Source: a bacterium (lineage in GTDB: Bacteria > UBP6 > UBA1177). From it: a stretch of DNA of 64,000 nt. Shown here piece after piece: positions 61,454 to 64,000 of this stretch. Under the pieces are notes generated by a model. It had not been told where the DNA came from, searched no databases, and saw nothing but the letters and a program-made list of their open reading frames with translations. The stretch spans positions 1 through 64,000 of the forward strand of contig JAGCUA010000013.1 of NCBI GenBank assembly GCA_017963125.1. The letters are read 5' to 3'. A program made the translations under genes and the position numbers. Each line of letters begins with the position of its first letter. Within the stretch, counting starts at the first letter, position 1.

Positions 61454-61481
61454 ATTATAAAAAATGTTGTTTTTATGTCAA
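61454..61481 (-). promoter_or_regulatory. Strong promoter of rpsA
   Basis: On the minus strand perfect TTGACA (61481-61476), 16-bp spacer, perfect TATAAT (61459-61454). A/T-rich sequence lies upstream, as expected for a ribosomal protein promoter. Confidence 0.85.
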
Positions 61482-61582
61482 TAAAAAAATAAACTCCTTT
61501 TCTTCGAAAAAACTGCCGGGATTTTTTTTCGGGATCTTCCTGAAAGTCGGTCTTCGGATTTTTGCCCGTGAACAAAAAAATA

Positions 61583-61611
61583 TTGACTTGAAAGACAAAG
61601 TTTAGTTATAT
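61583..61611 (+). promoter_or_regulatory. Possible promoter of the coiled-coil protein gene
   Basis: TTGACT (61583-61588) with TTATAT (61606-61611, 17-bp spacer) or TATATG one base later, then TGCGC and a T-run. The -35 is good, the -10 is imperfect. Confidence 0.4.
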
Positions 61612-61659
61612 GGTGCGCTTTTGTGGTGTTTCGTTGAAAATTACATATTGGAGGAAAAT

Positions 61660-64000
61660 TTGAAAAGTCTGAAAATTTTGTTGTCAGTATCGATTATTTT
61701 TATGACATCCCTGCTTTTTGCGGGAACAGTGTCGGTATTTCCGATGGCTGCGATTGAGAAAGACCAGCGCATGGCTGAAGATGTCGATACTTCGATCGAA
61801 GAAGTTATTGACGACGTTAAAGGCGCCGAAGCTTCCATGTTTGCCGATTCTCTCGGCACGAAGGCTAAAAAAGAGCTTGCAAAGTGCGGAGAAAATCTCG
61901 GTTGTCAGAAAAAACTTGTTTCCAAGGCAAAGCAGAAATCCGATTTTTATATTTTTTCCAAGATGAAATTCGTCAAAAAGAGCGGAAAAACGATAATCGA
62001 AACCTACCTCATTGACGGCAAAGGCAACAACCTCGGAAAAGAGAAGGCAAATTTCGATAAAGGCGCTTCGACCGAAAAGATCGCGTCGAAACTTGTGAAA
62101 ATATGGAGCAAGATGCTTGCGTCAAATTCTGTTGCAAAAGACGAACCTGAAGAAGAAGAACCTGAACCTGTCAGACCGGCTAAAAAATTCAATACCGACG
62201 CTGCAATAAAAGAGGCGCTTGAAGCTTATGCTTCCGGTGATCTCAAAGCAGCCGACAAGGCTCTCGACGGTGCTGCGGACAGAGATGTCAAGGCGAAGGA
62301 GCTCAAAAAGAATATCGCCGAAATATCGAAGTTCGTCCAGCGTGCCAATGCTGCTATAAAGGCTAAAAATTACGACGAAGCTATTCCCGTGATCGCAAAG
62401 GCCGAAAATCTCGACGAAGCCATCCTTGAAATGGGTTCAAGCTCGAAATACCGCGTTTACAGAAAGGATTCAGTCGAAAGAGTCGTTTACTCCGATCCGA
62501 GCGAAAAGGATATCCGCGCAGTAGACACGATACATTCAAGATTCGACAAACAGCGTGAAAAACTCAGAAAGGAAAAGGCGAAAACCATTTCTGAGACCGA
62601 TGCATGGCTCAATGCGAGAATTCTCGAAAGAGAAGCAAAACTCAAAAAATACGATGATGACTCCAAGGCTGCAAAACAGCAGAAGGAGACTGAATACAAA
62701 GAGCTTTCGGAAAGAATCAAAGCTATGAAGTATCAGTGGGAGAAGGACGACAGCGAACTCGAGCAGAAGATCGTTGAACTCGAGAACAAGCTCACTCTTT
62801 TCGAACAGAGAGAAAAAGGTGTAACGAAAGGTTCAAACGCTCTTTCGGCTCAGTATGAAAAAGAAATGGCGAAAGAGATGGCTGAGACCGACAAGAAGTA
62901 CGGCGATATCCTCAAAAAGATGAAAGAGGAAAAAGAAGCGCGCTACAAAAAGCAGGACGACGAGATCGAAGCCGGCAACAAAAAGACCGAAGCGGCAGTT
63001 CTCGCTCTTGAAGCAAAGAAAAAAGCGAACAGCGACAAAATCTCCGAACTTGACAAGAAAATGACCGGCGAACAGGAACAGTTCGACGAGAACGAAAAGA
63101 AGATCATGGCCAAGAACGAAGAAGTCAGAATGAAAAACGAGGACGAGGACAGAAAATACAAAGTCGAAGTCGAAAAAGAGTATCAGGCTAAGTTCGACGA
63201 CCTCAACAAAAAACTTCAGGATTACGATGCCCAGGAATCGGAAGAGCGCGAAAAACTCAAAAAATACGACGCTGCGACTGAAGAATACATGTTCAAGAAC
63301 GCAGAAGTAATGCAGAAGTATCAGGAAGAGATCGAAAAAGAACGTGCAACTGTCGAAGCTGACTGCGCGAAAAAGAAAGAATCTGCTTCCGCTGACGCTG
63401 AGAAGGCATACTCCGAAGAACTTGAGAAACTGAACAAGGAAAAGGCTGACATCGAAGCTAAGATCGCTGAAAAAGAGACGCCGGCTCTTAAAAAACAGCT
63501 TGCTGCAGCAGAAAAGAAGATTTCGAAGCACGAAGGCGGAAAAGACGGTTTCGTCGCTAAGAAAATGGCTGCAGTCGAGCAGGAATGCGAAAACAAGAGC
63601 ATGGCAGTAGATATGAAACTTGCTCAGAAGAGCGATGAACTTAACAAAGACAACACGAAATACCAGAAGGCTCAGCAGGCTGAAAAGAAGAAAGCTGAGG
63701 CAAACTTCAAGGCTTTCCAGCAGAGAAAAGACGCTTTCAGAAAGAATATCGACAGCCAGATCGCGGCAGCTCAGAAAGATCGTGACCGCAAGATCGAGGC
63801 CCGCGAGAAAGAGAGAAGCAAACAGACTGAAACCTGGAACAAAGAGGCTGCTGCAAGACAGAAAGATCTTGAAAACAAACAGAGAACAGACAAAAACACG
63901 AAAGACCGTCTCGTTAAGGAAAACGAAGGTATCGATGCTCAGATTGCAATAACCAATGCAAAATGGGCTGACAAGAGCGACGATATCAAAATCAAGAATC
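61660..64000 (+). CDS. Long exported coiled-coil protein, TolB/FlgO-like N-terminal domain (3' end outside window)
   Basis: The start is a TTG at 61660 with GGAGG at 61650-61654; the frame stays open to the end of the window, about 780 residues. A Sec signal peptide (about 1-22) is followed by a domain of about 120 residues with CGENLGCQKKLVSKAKQKSD and KKSGKTIIETYLIDGKG, which resembles the TolB/FlgO-type N-domains found ahead of repeats in myxobacterial envelope proteins. An acidic EEEEPEP linker (about 165), a TPR-like segment (about 180-270) and then some 480 residues of highly charged Lys/Glu heptads follow, predicted to be a very long coiled coil. A periplasmic structural or stalk role is an inference. 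Confidence 0.8.
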   Translation, partial: MKSLKILLSVSIIFMTSLLFAGTVSVFPMAAIEKDQRMAEDVDTSIEEVIDDVKGAEASMFADSLGTKAKKELAKCGENLGCQKKLVSKAKQKSDFYIFSKMKFVKKSGKTIIETYLIDGKGNNLGKEKANFDKGASTEKIASKLVKIWSKMLASNSVAKDEPEEEEPEPVRPAKKFNTDAAIKEALEAYASGDLKAADKALDGAADRDVKAKELKKNIAEISKFVQRANAAIKAKNYDEAIPVIAKAENLDEAILEMGSSSKYRVYRKDSVERVVYSDPSEKDIRAVDTIHSRFDKQREKLRKEKAKTISETDAWLNARILEREAKLKKYDDDSKAAKQQKETEYKELSERIKAMKYQWEKDDSELEQKIVELENKLTLFEQREKGVTKGSNALSAQYEKEMAKEMAETDKKYGDILKKMKEEKEARYKKQDDEIEAGNKKTEAAVLALEAKKKANSDKISELDKKMTGEQEQFDENEKKIMAKNEEVRMKNEDEDRKYKVEVEKEYQAKFDDLNKKLQDYDAQESEEREKLKKYDAATEEYMFKNAEVMQKYQEEIEKERATVEADCAKKKESASADAEKAYSEELEKLNKEKADIEAKIAEKETPALKKQLAAAEKKISKHEGGKDGFVAKKMAAVEQECENKSMAVDMKLAQKSDELNKDNTKYQKAQQAEKKKAEANFKAFQQRKDAFRKNIDSQIAAAQKDRDRKIEAREKERSKQTETWNKEAAARQKDLENKQRTDKNTKDRLVKENEGIDAQIAITNAKWADKSDDIKIKN

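Overview
This window looks like chromosomal DNA from a free-standing Gram-negative bacterium with moderate GC content. It is most likely a deltaproteobacterial / Myxococcota-type lineage. The evidence is a secretin-based type IV pilus machine with its gene order, an NtrC-type PilS/PilR pair, a six-domain ribosomal protein S1, and many lipoproteins with long Asp/Thr/Ser-rich linkers followed by DUF1566 (Lcl_C), DUF4215-like cysteine or FG-GAP modules. The exact phylum is an inference. I found no tRNA, rRNA, CRISPR array, transposase or prophage.

Layout. 0.1-0.3 kb: dispersed palindromic repeats. 0.3-10.9 kb (+): murA, a small HTH regulator, pilMNOPQ, then aroC-aroK-aroB and a lipoprotein, nearly all coupled by overlaps. 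11.0-15.8 kb (+): a tight operon of phosphatidylserine synthase-like enzyme, a nucleotidyltransferase with a membrane tail, ExbD-like, FtsB-like and a GGDEF protein. 15.8-18.4 kb (-): NifU-like protein, metallo-beta-lactamase-fold hydrolase and RNase G. 18.7-26.5 kb (+): one 2626-residue modular lipoprotein with two arrays of the hexapeptide GGDPIM. 26.6-28.5 kb: a P-loop protein and an EamA transporter. 28.7-32.5 kb: gene debris (5'-truncated DUF4143 ATPase, frameshifted lipoprotein remnant) and two tandem DUF1566 lipoproteins.

32.6-38.5 kb (+): the most unusual locus. A PqqD-like RiPP recognition element, a 1641-residue FG-GAP lipoprotein, a 37-residue peptide with a YxxPxI leader-type motif and two cysteines, and an HPr-kinase-like protein form a four-gene operon behind a clear promoter. 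I read it as a candidate ribosomal peptide (RiPP) system with no protease, cyclase or radical SAM enzyme in the window.

38.6-51.2 kb: a membrane spermidine-synthase-like protein, htpG, an AlbA_2/HATPase regulator with a 12-bp coding microsatellite, a frameshifted repeat-bearing lipoprotein, an HD-domain protein, smpB, a YraN-like gene, rsmI, a lipoprotein, an epimerase and tsaD. 51.3-58.3 kb (-): pilB-pilT-pilC-pilS-pilR, completing most of the pilus system together with pilMNOPQ (no pilin gene is present here). 58.4-61.4 kb (-): an MtaB-like methylthiotransferase and rpsA. 61.7 kb to the end: a long coiled-coil exported protein that runs off the window.

Many promoters share one layout: TTGACA/TTGCCA-like -35, a spacer of exactly 16 bp, TATAAT-like -10, often followed within a few bases by TGCG and a run of T. 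Several starts were moved from the longest reading frame to the codon with a good Shine-Dalgarno site; these are stated in each entry.
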